Shown here one piece after another: positions 19,254 to 27,321 of a DNA stretch of 64,000 nucleotides; positions within the stretch are counted from its first letter, which is position 1; each line of letters starts with the position of its first letter. The notes under the pieces are model-generated. The model had not been told where the DNA came from. It did no database searches and worked only from the letters and a program-made list of their open reading frames with translations. A program made the translations under genes and the position numbers. Source of the DNA: Rhodococcus sp. ARC_M6 (GTDB lineage: Bacteria > Actinomycetota > Actinomycetes > Mycobacteriales > Mycobacteriaceae). Location of the stretch: NCBI RefSeq assembly GCF_022810305.1, contig NZ_JALGQH010000001.1, forward strand, positions 248,001 to 312,000, in the 5' to 3' direction.

Positions 19254-20015
19254 TCACCCCCAGCGTGACTGTCCGCCGTCCAGCGGAATGGTGGCACCGG
19301 TCAGGTAACCGGCATCGGGTCCGACGAGGAACGCCACGGCCGCGCCGATATCCGTTTCGCAATCACCGATGCGGCGCAGCGGAATGCCGGCCACGAACTC
19401 TGCTGCTTCTTCGGGGCGCGACTCAGCCCATCGCTGCAAAGCGGGCGACGATGCGTGCGGGGCGACAGAGAGAACACGAATGCCGTCGACGCCCCACTCG
19501 CAGGCGGCCGCGCGGGTGAGTGACCGGACGCTCTCCTTGACGGCTGCATAGCCGCCGTAGCCGCTGGCGTCCCACCGGACAGCTACGGAGCTGACCATGT
19601 TGATGATCGCGCCGCCGCCGCGAGCCTTCATCGACGGATAGCACGCTTGCATCGTGCGCAGGGTTGCCACCGGACCGGATTCGAGACCCTCGGACAAACG
19701 TTCAGGAGTCAAATCCACAATGTTTCCGAGAGGGTTGAGACTGGCGTTATTGACCAGAATGTCAATTCCGCCGAACAGTTCAATGGTTCGTGCTACCGCC
19801 GCAGTGATGGACTCGTCATCACTGATATCGGCGAGTACGGCCTCGGCGCGGCCTCCACGATCAGTGATTTCTTTACAGGTGTCGACGAGTTTTGACTCCG
19901 TGCGTCCGACGACAGCAATGGACGCACCTTCCTTGGCCAGGGCAAATGCGACTCCCTGTCCGACTCCTTGGCCAGCACCTGTGATGAGCGCCACCTTCTT
20001 GTCCAATTTGCCCAT
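19254..20015 (-). CDS. Short-chain dehydrogenase/reductase
   Basis: A 253-aa classical SDR. The Rossmann motif is TGAGQGVGQG, the structural motif reads NNASLN (family usually NNAG), the catalytic Ser is in NMVSSVAVR and the Tyr/Lys pair is in YGGYAAVKES. The C-terminal GAT-IPLDGGQ ending is typical. ATG at 20015 has AGGAG upstream; the frame continues 7 codons further without support. NAD(P)-dependent oxidation of an alcohol or reduction of a keto group is expected; the substrate is unknown. Confidence 0.88.
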   Translation of the reverse strand: MGKLDKKVALITGAGQGVGQGVAFALAKEGASIAVVGRTESKLVDTCKEITDRGGRAEAVLADISDDESITAAVARTIELFGGIDILVNNASLNPLGNIVDLTPERLSEGLESGPVATLRTMQACYPSMKARGGGAIINMVSSVAVRWDASGYGGYAAVKESVRSLTRAAACEWGVDGIRVLSVAPHASSPALQRWAESRPEEAAEFVAGIPLRRIGDCETDIGAAVAFLVGPDAGYLTGATIPLDGGQSRWG

Positions 20016-20126
20016 TGCTGTTCTCCTGCTCGTCATTTAATGGTTGCCAAATGGTTGTCCGCTACGTGAAGTATCGGTCTCGGCGTCCTGTTGGGCGGGA
20101 TGTGATTTCCATCCCACTCAGTGGAA

Positions 20127-20142
20127 CCATTTTTAAAAATGG
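20127..20142. promoter_or_regulatory. Perfect 16-bp palindrome upstream of the 48-aa gene
   Basis: CCATTTTTAAAAATGG is perfectly self-complementary. It lies 79 bp upstream of the 48-aa gene start and 10-15 bp before a possible -10 (GATAAT, 20154-20159), a location expected of an operator or UP-like element. Confidence 0.45.
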
Positions 20143-20220
20143 CTGTCTTACAGATAATGTGAGCGCCGTTACATACCCGGCGCGAGGCACGCGCACACAT
20201 TCCATGATGAGGAGATAGAC

Positions 20221-20367
20221 ATGGGAACCACCGGAAGCATTGACGCCCCTACGGCAAAGTTGCTCGGCGACTTGGCGAAGTACGCTTCGCCCATCGCGGG
20301 CCTCATCGGTGGCATTGGCGCCATCTTGGGTGTCGTTGGCCTGATCAACGCTGGCACCGGCTCCTGA
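20221..20367 (+). CDS. Small hydrophobic peptide (48 aa)
   Basis: The peptide starts MGTTGSIDAPTAKLLGDLAK and continues with a glycine-rich hydrophobic helix (GLIGGIGAILGVVGLI) and ends NAGTGS. A strong ribosome site (GAGGAGA, 7 bases before the ATG), its own terminator at 20391-20437 and an upstream palindrome support a real gene. The size and amphipathic/hydrophobic build recall mycolate-layer channel peptides (PorA/PorH class) or leaderless bacteriocins, but I see no decisive similarity to either; function unknown. Confidence 0.7.
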   Translation: MGTTGSIDAPTAKLLGDLAKYASPIAGLIGGIGAILGVVGLINAGTGS

Positions 20368-20390
20368 TTCGCTTTCGCGTTCAGTAGTTT

Positions 20391-20437
20391 CTCCGGCCCG
20401 CGTTCTCGCATTCAATTGCTGAGGATGCGGGCCGGAG
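20391..20437 (+). terminator. Terminator after the 48-aa gene
   Basis: CTCCGGCCCGC pairs with GCGGGCCGGAG across a 25-nt loop. It may also serve the convergent glycosyltransferase gene ending at 20478. Confidence 0.7.
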
Positions 20438-20477
20438 GTCTATCAAGACCCTAAATATCTGTGTCTTGAAGACACAT

Positions 20478-21308
20478 TCACATTCGTATCGCGGTTGCCT
20501 GCGGTGGAATGTCGAAGCACTCGTCTAGATCCGGTGGCCCGAAATTTTGACGCGGTGTGTAGTCGATTGCACCGCCGTCGCCGCCGTGGTGCCGAAACGA
20601 GTACAGCGCGCGATCAGGCCTGATCAGGGTGTCTGTGCCCGTGGTTTTCCAGTTCCAGTGAATGTCTGCCTTCAGTGCGTATGGCAACTGGAGGATGTTC
20701 TTGCTTCCATTTTTCTGCAGCCCAAGGCAATTGAGTGTCCCGACATCGCGGGGCTGGCCGTCCTTGGTCCAGCGCGGCTCGTAGGCGAGTGCGTCGAGGA
20801 GGATGCGGTGGCAGTCCTGTTCCGCTGCTCGGTGCAGTAGTTCGTCCCAGTCCAGTCCCGGTGCGCACTGAAGGTATTCGTCGGCGTCGATGAAAGCTGT
20901 CCAAGTGGCGGTGTCGCGGAATTTGGTGATGTAGTCGACGTAGGCCTCGACTTGTCCGTGTACGACGCGGCCCTCGGGGTCGCGGGGTTGCCATTCGAAA
21001 ATCGTGACCGGTAGGTCTCTTAGTTCGTGGCGTAAGGCGTCTTGAACGTCGTGATCGGACAGCGCCTCGGTAAATGTGCCGTAAGAATTGCCCCGCTTGT
21101 CCTCGTTGCGGCCGTGCCAGCGAGCAAGGCTGAAAGTGCTGGTTTCCCGAGTTGACCCGACCGACCCGGTGTTGTCGTAGAGCGCAATTTCCCAGCCCTG
21201 CTCGATGTGGTGCAAGCACCAGTCTCGGATGAAGGGGAGATGTTCCCGGGGGAGTAGTACAGCGACTACAGTGCGTTTTCCTGCCGGCACGTTCGGATCC
21301 GCGGTCAT
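20478..21308 (-). CDS. Glycosyltransferase (GT2/GT92-like)
   Basis: A 276-aa protein that opens with VVAVLLPREHLPFIRDWCLHH, a segment typical of GT2/GT92-like enzymes in which the acceptor-side loop reads as family ...NE...I.EW. The nucleotide-sugar/metal motif FIDADEYL (DxD) follows, as does a late GTDTLIRPDRALYSFRHHGG segment. No membrane segment is seen, so it should act in the cytoplasm or at the inner membrane face. ATG at 21308 is preferred; an upstream ATG at 21350 would run into the divergent P450 promoter. Confidence 0.72.
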   Translation of the reverse strand: MTADPNVPAGKRTVVAVLLPREHLPFIRDWCLHHIEQGWEIALYDNTGSVGSTRETSTFSLARWHGRNEDKRGNSYGTFTEALSDHDVQDALRHELRDLPVTIFEWQPRDPEGRVVHGQVEAYVDYITKFRDTATWTAFIDADEYLQCAPGLDWDELLHRAAEQDCHRILLDALAYEPRWTKDGQPRDVGTLNCLGLQKNGSKNILQLPYALKADIHWNWKTTGTDTLIRPDRALYSFRHHGGDGGAIDYTPRQNFGPPDLDECFDIPPQATAIRM

Positions 21309-21378
21309 TCGACACAGGGTAGTGCCGACGTCCCCGTGAACCATTGACACATTGGCACTTTTGTCTCATAGTCGAGCC

Positions 21379-22614
21379 ATGACTGCATCTGTGTCACATT
21401 CGCCAGTGTTTGTCCCATCGTCGGGGGAGTCGTGGCGCTCGCCCTGGGCAATGTACGACGCGTTGCGCGAGCACGATCCCGTACATCGTGTGGTGCCGGA
21501 GGAGGCGCCGGGCGACGACTACTGGGTCCTGACGCGCCATGAGGACGTATACAACGCCGCCCGCGATTACGAGACCTACTCGTCGGCCAAGGGACTGACC
21601 ACCGTCTACGGCGAGTTGGAACAGATCGGGATGCAGGACAATCCGCCGTTCGTGATGCAGGATCCGCCAGTGCAGTCGGAGTTCCGTCGCATGGTGTCCA
21701 AGGGATTCACTCCGCGTCAGGTATCTGCGGTCGAACCGATGGTCCGGGAGTTTGTCGTCGAGCGCCTCGAGGCATTGAAGGCGCGCGGTAGTGGCGACAT
21801 CGTCGTCGAACTGTTCAAGCCGCTGCCGTCGATGGTTGTTGCGCATTATCTCGGTGTGCCGGAGTCGGATCGTGATCAGTTCGACGGCTGGACCGACGCG
21901 ATCGTGTCCGCGAGCTCAGCCGGTGGTGTGGCCGCGGCTGCCACGACAGCGCAGGAGGCCACGGGCCAGCTGATGATGTATTTTGCTTCGCTGATCGAGC
22001 GTCGCAAGGTGGAGCCGGGCGACGATACGATCTCCCACCTTCTTGCCGCTGGTCTCGGCGAAGAAGGAGACATGACTGGGCTGTTGTCGATTCTCGGTTT
22101 TGCGTTCACCATGGTGGCCGGCGGAAACGACACCACTACCGGGATGTTGGGCGGCTCGGTGGCGATGTTGACCGAGAGTCCGGATCAGCGCCAGCTTCTC
22201 CTCGACGATCCGGAACTGATTACGGATGCGATCGACGAACTGCTGCGTCTCACATCGCCGGTTCAAGGTTTGGCGCGCACCACCACGCGAGATGTGTCCT
22301 TGGGGGGCAAGGTTATTCCAGCCGGACGAAAGGTGCGGCTGATGTACGGCGCCGCCAATCGTGATCCCGAAAAGTACGGTCCGGATGCCAACGAGTTGGA
22401 TGTATTGCGCAATCCCCAGAAGATCCTGACGTTCAGTCATGGTGCTCATCACTGTCTGGGTGCGTCGGCTGCGCGTATGCAGGCGCGAGTTGCGTTGGAG
22501 GAGTTGCTGGCTCGTATTCCCGACTTTCATGTCGACGCCGATGCCATGGCGTGGGCGCCCGGAAACTACGTGCGTCGTCCGCTGAGCGCTCCGATGACGG
22601 TGAGCCGGCCGTGA
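21379..22614 (+). CDS. Cytochrome P450
   Basis: A 411-aa soluble bacterial P450. The heme-Cys loop is FSHGAHHCLGA, the I-helix oxygen-activation motif is AGGNDTTT and the ExxR motif lies in DELLRLTS. It would hydroxylate a hydrophobic substrate using a separate ferredoxin/reductase; none is encoded beside it. The TetR-type gene follows with a 4-bp overlap (GTGA), so the pair is co-transcribed and the regulator probably senses the P450 substrate. Confidence 0.93.
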   Translation: MTASVSHSPVFVPSSGESWRSPWAMYDALREHDPVHRVVPEEAPGDDYWVLTRHEDVYNAARDYETYSSAKGLTTVYGELEQIGMQDNPPFVMQDPPVQSEFRRMVSKGFTPRQVSAVEPMVREFVVERLEALKARGSGDIVVELFKPLPSMVVAHYLGVPESDRDQFDGWTDAIVSASSAGGVAAAATTAQEATGQLMMYFASLIERRKVEPGDDTISHLLAAGLGEEGDMTGLLSILGFAFTMVAGGNDTTTGMLGGSVAMLTESPDQRQLLLDDPELITDAIDELLRLTSPVQGLARTTTRDVSLGGKVIPAGRKVRLMYGAANRDPEKYGPDANELDVLRNPQKILTFSHGAHHCLGASAARMQARVALEELLARIPDFHVDADAMAWAPGNYVRRPLSAPMTVSRP

Positions 22615-23180
22615 GTGGTGATTGGCTCGGCGACGGCCGTGCGTTGGCGGCAGCCGAGAAGATTCTCGACAGTGCGGCGCAACTGTTTGTGGAGAAGGGC
22701 GTCAATGCCGTCGGGATGTCGGAAATAGCTTCTGCTGCAGGATGTTCGCGCGCCACCCTGTATCGGTACTTCGAGAACCGGCAAGCACTACACATTGCGT
22801 TTGTTCACCGTGAAGCTCGCACGCTGGGTGCGGCCATCGCGGAATCGGTTGCGGCGATCAGTGATCCGCGAGAGCGGCTCGAAACTGCAATTTTGTCATC
22901 GGTATCGATAGTGCGAAGTACCCCGACGCTGGCAGCGTGGTTTGCGCCCGGGGACGCGAGTCTGGCTGGTGAGCTGGCTAATTCATCCGACGTCATCAAC
23001 GGGTTGGGTACGGCGATGCTCGGGGATGTCGACGGTGCCAGTGTCGCGCGGGCAAGGTGGATCGTCCGGGTGATCCTGTCGCTTCTCATGGTGCCCGGCG
23101 CCGACGAGAAGGACGAGCGCGCGTTGGTGCGGGAGTTCGTTACCGCAGTGTTGGCGCGTGATCCGGCTGGTTCGTCCTGA
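22611..23180 (+). CDS. TetR-family transcriptional regulator
   Basis: A 189-aa regulator. The HTH is near residues 15-60: ILDSAAQLFVEKGVNAVGM, then SEIASAAGCSRATLYRYFEN. The C-terminal ligand domain is variable, as usual. The GTG at 22611 overlaps the P450 stop; the frame is open upstream into the P450 gene but without a start site that makes sense. Confidence 0.88.
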   Translation: MSGDWLGDGRALAAAEKILDSAAQLFVEKGVNAVGMSEIASAAGCSRATLYRYFENRQALHIAFVHREARTLGAAIAESVAAISDPRERLETAILSSVSIVRSTPTLAAWFAPGDASLAGELANSSDVINGLGTAMLGDVDGASVARARWIVRVILSLLMVPGADEKDERALVREFVTAVLARDPAGSS

Positions 23181-23313
23181 CAGTTCGGGGATAGAGCAGC
23201 GCGGGCAGGACGATCGAGTCGGAGATGCTCGACAAAACTGCGATCGACAGGCTGGGCCATGATCGAGATTCGAGGACTTCGATCTTTGGTTCGAGATCGT
23301 CACCCGGAACGGC

Positions 23314-23934
23314 TCACTCGAAACGCGAAGGGTCTCCGGCGCCGATGCGAACCACTTCCGGTACACCCGAGGAATAGTCGACGACGGTGGTCGGCTCGGT
23401 ACCGCAGTCACCCGAGTCGATGACGGCGTCGAGCTGGTTGTCGAGTTCTTCCTTGATGGACCAGCCGTCCGTCATCGGTTCTTCGGCGCCCGGCAGCAAC
23501 AGGGTGCTCGACAGGATCGGTTCACCCAACTCCTGCAGCAGAGCTCGGACAACGGGGTGGCTGGGGATACGCACGCCGACAGTCTTCTTCTTGGCATGCG
23601 CGAGGCGACGGGGAACTTCCTTCGTGGCCGGAAGGATGAACGTGTACTGCCCGGGGGTGGCGGCCTTCACGGCGCGAAATGCCGAGTTGCTGACATGCAC
23701 GAAGTGTCCGAGCTGCGCAAAATCCGCACACACCAACGTGAAATGGTGGTCCGATTTCAGGTGCCGGATATCGCGAATCCGGTCTGTCCCCGAGTGGTTT
23801 TCCATCCGGGAACCCAGGGCGTAGCAGGAATCTGTGGGGTAGGCGATGACCGCGTCGTTCCGCAACATCTCCACGATCTGACTGATCGCACGGGGCTGCG
23901 GGTTCTCGGGGTGTACGTCGAAGTATCGGGCCAT
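23314..23934 (-). CDS. YciO/Sua5-family protein (threonylcarbamoyl-AMP synthase-like)
   Basis: A 206-aa YrdC-domain protein. DAVIAYPTDSCYALG and the KxR/SxN-type region around RHLKSDHHFTLVCAD are visible, then PGQYTFILPATKEVPRRL and VGVRIPSHPVVRALL. The YrdC fold binds ATP and threonine/bicarbonate to make threonylcarbamoyl-AMP for tRNA t6A; this branch (YciO) is a paralogue whose activity is weaker or uncertain. Monocistronic. Confidence 0.88.
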   Translation of the reverse strand: MARYFDVHPENPQPRAISQIVEMLRNDAVIAYPTDSCYALGSRMENHSGTDRIRDIRHLKSDHHFTLVCADFAQLGHFVHVSNSAFRAVKAATPGQYTFILPATKEVPRRLAHAKKKTVGVRIPSHPVVRALLQELGEPILSSTLLLPGAEEPMTDGWSIKEELDNQLDAVIDSGDCGTEPTTVVDYSSGVPEVVRIGAGDPSRFE

Positions 23935-23970
23935 AGTCCAAGCCTAGTTCAGGAATGGACCACAGTTTAG

Positions 23971-24363
23971 CTACGGGCGACGGGCGTGATCAGCGAGTAG
24001 TGCGGTCAGCTCTTCGGCGTACTCGAGTTGCATGCGCAGGTGTTGGCAGCTGTCCTCGGCGCGGGTGTGGCAGTCGGCGATGAATTCGGTTGCGGCCGTT
24101 CGCGATGAGGCGTCGGAGGCGTCGTCGGCTAGGATTTCGAGGGAATCGAGGAGTTTCTTCATCTCTTCGAGAGTGAATCCCAGCGGTTTCATCCGCCGGA
24201 TCACCAGAAGTCGACTGATATCGGATTCGGTGTAGAGGCGGAACCCGCCGGTGCTGCGCGCCGACGGTGTCACCAGTCCTACCTCGTCGTAGTGACGAAT
24301 GGTTTTGATCGACAACTCGGTGCGTTCGGCTACCTGACCGATCTGCATGTGGTCATTCGGCAT
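23971..24363 (-). CDS. MerR-family transcriptional regulator
   Basis: A 130-aa MerR protein. The winged HTH opens MQIGQVAERTELSIKTIRHYDEVGLV (ATG 24348, or 24363 adding MPNDH), continuing with RLYTESDISRLLVIRRMKPLGF. A coiled-coil dimerisation helix follows. No Cys metal-binding loop is present, so it is not a mercury or copper sensor. Its ATG is 1 bp past the TGA of the SulP gene, so they form one operon. A strong MerR-type dyad lies at the operon promoter (25885-25910). Confidence 0.9.
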   Translation of the reverse strand: MPNDHMQIGQVAERTELSIKTIRHYDEVGLVTPSARSTGGFRLYTESDISRLLVIRRMKPLGFTLEEMKKLLDSLEILADDASDASSRTAATEFIADCHTRAEDSCQHLRMQLEYAEELTALLADHARRP

Positions 24364-24364
24364 G

Positions 24365-25855
24365 TCAGCTACCCGCTCCCATTCGGCCGGACAGTCGGAC
24401 GTGGCGTTCGGCGGACGCCTTGTCCAGGCCGATGATCTCGACGTTTTTGCCTCGGGCGGCGTACTTCGTGGTGATCGCGTCCAGAGTTGCCACGGTCGAG
24501 GCATCCCAGATATGAGCGTCGGAGAGATCGACAATCACGTTCTCCGGATCGCCGGCGTAGTCGAATTGGTAGATCAGATCGTTGCTCGACGCGAAGAACA
24601 GTTCACCGCGCACCGCATAGACGCGGGTGTTCTCGTCGGGATGCGCAATGTCGACCACTTCGGTCAGATGCGCGACGCGACGGGCGAAGACGACCATCGC
24701 GGTGATAACTCCGACAATGACACCGTAGGCCAAGTTATGTGTCGTCACGGTGACGACAATGGTCACGAGCATGACCATCGTCTCGCCGAGTGGCATGCGA
24801 CGCAAGGTTTTCGGGTTGATGCTGTGCCAATCCAGTGTTCCGACGGACACCATGATCATGACTGCGACCAGCACGGCCATCGGGATTTTGGCGACGAGCC
24901 CGCCGAGGCCGACAACCAGGATCAGCAAGAAAACTCCGGCCAGGAAGGTGGAGATGCGGGTACGCGCTCCCGAGACCTTGACGTTGATCATCGTCTGGCC
25001 GATCATGGCGCAACCGCCCATGCCGCCGAAGAATCCGGTGACGAGATTCGCGACGCCCTGGCCCCAGCCTTCGCGAGTTTTGTTCGAGTGCGTGTCGGTG
25101 ATGTCGTCGACAAGCTTTGCGGTCATCAGTGATTCGAGAAGTCCGACCAAAGCCATCGCCAACGCGAAGGGCGCAATGATCGACAGGGTGTGCATGTTGA
25201 GGGGGACGTCGGGGAACATTAAACTCGGCAGGCTTGACGGAAGTTCGCCCTCGTCACCGACATTCGGTACATCGAGAGAGAACACGATCGTTGCCGCGGT
25301 CAGCAAGACGATGGCGACGAGCGGTGCCGGGACGGCGGACGTCAACTTCGGTAGCAACACGAGAATCAGCAGTGACACGACCAGTAGGGGATAGACCATC
25401 CATGGCACGTCGATCAGATGGGGGAGCTGGGTTATGAAGATCATGATGGCCAGTGCGTTGACGAATCCCACCATCACACTCCGCGGGATGAACCTCATCA
25501 GTTTTGCCACACCGAGCAAGCTCAATACGATCTGCAGAACACCGGCGAGTAGAACGGTGGCGATCAGGTAATCGATGCCGTAGTCGCGGGTCAACGGTGC
25601 AACGACCAGTGCGACTGCGCCAGTTGCTGCCGAGATCATGGCTGGGCGGCCACCGACGATCGCGATGGTAACTGCCATCGTGAAAGACGCGAACAATCCC
25701 ACCCGAGGATCCACTCCGGCGATGATCGAGAACGAGATTGCCTCGGGGATCAGCGCCAAGGCAACGACGAGACCGCCCAGCACTTCGGTCTTCAGAAGTC
25801 GGGGCGAACGTAGCGCGGCAAGCACGCTGGTGTGGTCGAGCGTGCCTGTGGCCAT
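24365..25855 (-). CDS. SulP-family anion transporter with STAS domain
   Basis: A 496-aa SulP/SLC26 transporter. It has about 10-12 membrane helices: VVALALIPEAISFSIIAGV is the typical helix-1 segment, and GGMGGCAMIGQTMINVKVSG is the conserved loop with the substrate-site helix. A cytoplasmic STAS domain (about residues 395-490) ends with VIVDLSDAHIWDASTVATLD. It carries sulfate, bicarbonate or another anion with H+ or Na+. ATG at 25855 is preceded by GAGGACGGAA; 28 further codons are open upstream but would cross the operator. Confidence 0.93.
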   Translation of the reverse strand: MATGTLDHTSVLAALRSPRLLKTEVLGGLVVALALIPEAISFSIIAGVDPRVGLFASFTMAVTIAIVGGRPAMISAATGAVALVVAPLTRDYGIDYLIATVLLAGVLQIVLSLLGVAKLMRFIPRSVMVGFVNALAIMIFITQLPHLIDVPWMVYPLLVVSLLILVLLPKLTSAVPAPLVAIVLLTAATIVFSLDVPNVGDEGELPSSLPSLMFPDVPLNMHTLSIIAPFALAMALVGLLESLMTAKLVDDITDTHSNKTREGWGQGVANLVTGFFGGMGGCAMIGQTMINVKVSGARTRISTFLAGVFLLILVVGLGGLVAKIPMAVLVAVMIMVSVGTLDWHSINPKTLRRMPLGETMVMLVTIVVTVTTHNLAYGVIVGVITAMVVFARRVAHLTEVVDIAHPDENTRVYAVRGELFFASSNDLIYQFDYAGDPENVIVDLSDAHIWDASTVATLDAITTKYAARGKNVEIIGLDKASAERHVRLSGRMGAGS

Positions 25856-25884
25856 CAGAGTTCCGTCCTCACGAGATCGACCAA

Positions 25885-25910
25885 ACCCTACCCTCCCGTA
25901 AGGGTAGGGT
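25885..25910. promoter_or_regulatory. MerR-type operator of the sulP-merR operon
   Basis: Perfect 10-bp arms ACCCTACCCT / AGGGTAGGGT around a 6-bp centre, 30 bp upstream of the SulP start. A dyad of this shape and position is what a MerR regulator uses between a widely spaced -35 and -10. Confidence 0.8.
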
Positions 25911-25956
25911 TCGAATTTGGTGGTGAGATCCCTGGTCACTATGCGAGCATCGGACG

Positions 25957-26253
25957 ATGAGCACTGGAACTGTCTCGATCTGGCATGGCGAAGAAGGTTG
26001 GGGCGTCATCGAATCCGCCGATACTCCCGGCGGATGCTGGGCCTTCTACAGCCATATCTGGGCCGATGCGTTACCGGAGTTGAAGCCGGGGCATTCCCGG
26101 ACGATCAGGGGTGGTTACCGGGAGCTGATCGTCGGTGAGGGCGTCGACTTTACCTGGGAATCAGTGGAGCAGGACGGTTACTCCTATCGCGCGATCAGCG
26201 TGACACCGGGGCGGGAACATCCTCAGTGGACGATCGAGGACAGTCCCGCCTGA
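25957..26253 (+). CDS. Cold-shock-domain-like small protein
   Basis: A 98-aa protein whose order of motifs matches a divergent OB-fold cold-shock domain: GTVSIWHGEEGWGVIES (usually GTVKWFN..KGFGFI), AFYSHIW (usually VFVHFS) and GEGVDFTWE (usually GQ.V.FEV). It may bind single-stranded nucleic acid. It is divergent from the SulP operon and has no obvious partner. Confidence 0.72.
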   Translation: MSTGTVSIWHGEEGWGVIESADTPGGCWAFYSHIWADALPELKPGHSRTIRGGYRELIVGEGVDFTWESVEQDGYSYRAISVTPGREHPQWTIEDSPA

Positions 26254-26258
26254 GGTGT

Positions 26259-27242
26259 CTACTTCTCGCAGGCGACACCGTCTCCGTCACCGTCGAGGTG
26301 CGGTCCGTAGCCCGGATCGCCGATTCGAACCGGCGCTGCACCCGCAGCCTTTGCCGCCGCGCAGTTCTTGAACGGTGCCGACACCGGCGCCGGAGCAGAC
26401 GTGACCACAGGCTTGGACGTCATGACGGGCCGGGAAGTCGCGATGGGAGCAGACGTAGCGACCGGCTGCTGGGTCGGTGCAGTTCCACCACAATCCTGGA
26501 GGACTCCCGCGATGGCGTCGTGCTCGGCCTGCGTCACCCACAGTCCGTAAGTAGCTTTCACCTCTACCTGCGCCGTGACGTACTGGCAACGGTAGCTCTT
26601 GTTGGGCGGCAACCACGACGCGGCGTCGGAATCGGATTTCTGCTGGTTAGCGGGACCGTCGGAGGCCAGGAGATTGCGCGGATCGTTGGCAAAATTAGTG
26701 CGGGTCTGGGTGTCGAGTTGCTGAGCACCCTTCTGCCAAGCGTCCGACAGTGCTACGACGTGGTCGATCTGGACCGCCGACGACGTGTCCTGGCCGCGAG
26801 TGAAGCTGATGACCGTGTTCGTATACGGGTCATCCAGCGTTCCGGTCTGGACTGTGCAGCGGTTGTTGCCGTCCTTGAAAGTGAGGTCGGTGAGGTCGCG
26901 GCGCAAGATGTCATTGCGTGTGTCGCAGCCATTGCGGCCGAACTCGACGTCGACGTCGTCCGTCCACGCGACGCCGAACAACGCGCGGTCGTACCCGGTT
27001 TTGGGGGCACGTCCCTTGATCGGAATTTGAGCTAATCGCGTCAGGGCCGTTGACGTGGCAGCGAGATCACCGTTCGGTTGCGCAGCTGGCGTCGTCGTGA
27101 TGCCGGAGCCGATACCTGAACCAGCGCTGGTTGTTTCGGGTTCGGAAGCCACCGACGTGGAGCAGCCTCCGAGGACCAGTGCGGCGGCGAAGCCGATCGA
27201 TACAGCAGCTACGCTGCGCCTGCTGATTGCCGTGCTTGCCAT
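26259..27242 (-). CDS. Lipoprotein HNH nuclease (DUF1524) with Excalibur domain
   Basis: A 327-aa exported protein. The N-terminal signal ends in a lipobox (VLGGC), so it should be membrane-anchored by lipid. The central DUF1524-type HNH nuclease reads QIDHVVALSDAWQKGA, then NDPRNLLASDGPANQQKSD. A Thr/Pro/Ser-rich linker leads to a C-terminal Excalibur calcium-binding domain (NCAAAKAAGAAPVRIGDPGY; DGDGDGVACE). It is a probable extracellular nuclease that depends on divalent metal. ATG at 27242 chosen because it gives a clean signal peptide. Confidence 0.88.
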   Translation of the reverse strand: MASTAISRRSVAAVSIGFAAALVLGGCSTSVASEPETTSAGSGIGSGITTTPAAQPNGDLAATSTALTRLAQIPIKGRAPKTGYDRALFGVAWTDDVDVEFGRNGCDTRNDILRRDLTDLTFKDGNNRCTVQTGTLDDPYTNTVISFTRGQDTSSAVQIDHVVALSDAWQKGAQQLDTQTRTNFANDPRNLLASDGPANQQKSDSDAASWLPPNKSYRCQYVTAQVEVKATYGLWVTQAEHDAIAGVLQDCGGTAPTQQPVATSAPIATSRPVMTSKPVVTSAPAPVSAPFKNCAAAKAAGAAPVRIGDPGYGPHLDGDGDGVACEK

Positions 27243-27321
27243 GTGCGAGAGTCCATTTCCATCCGAGATGAACCACAAGTATGTCATTTGCGGCAAACCC
27301 GACTGAATCGGCGGTGAACTC

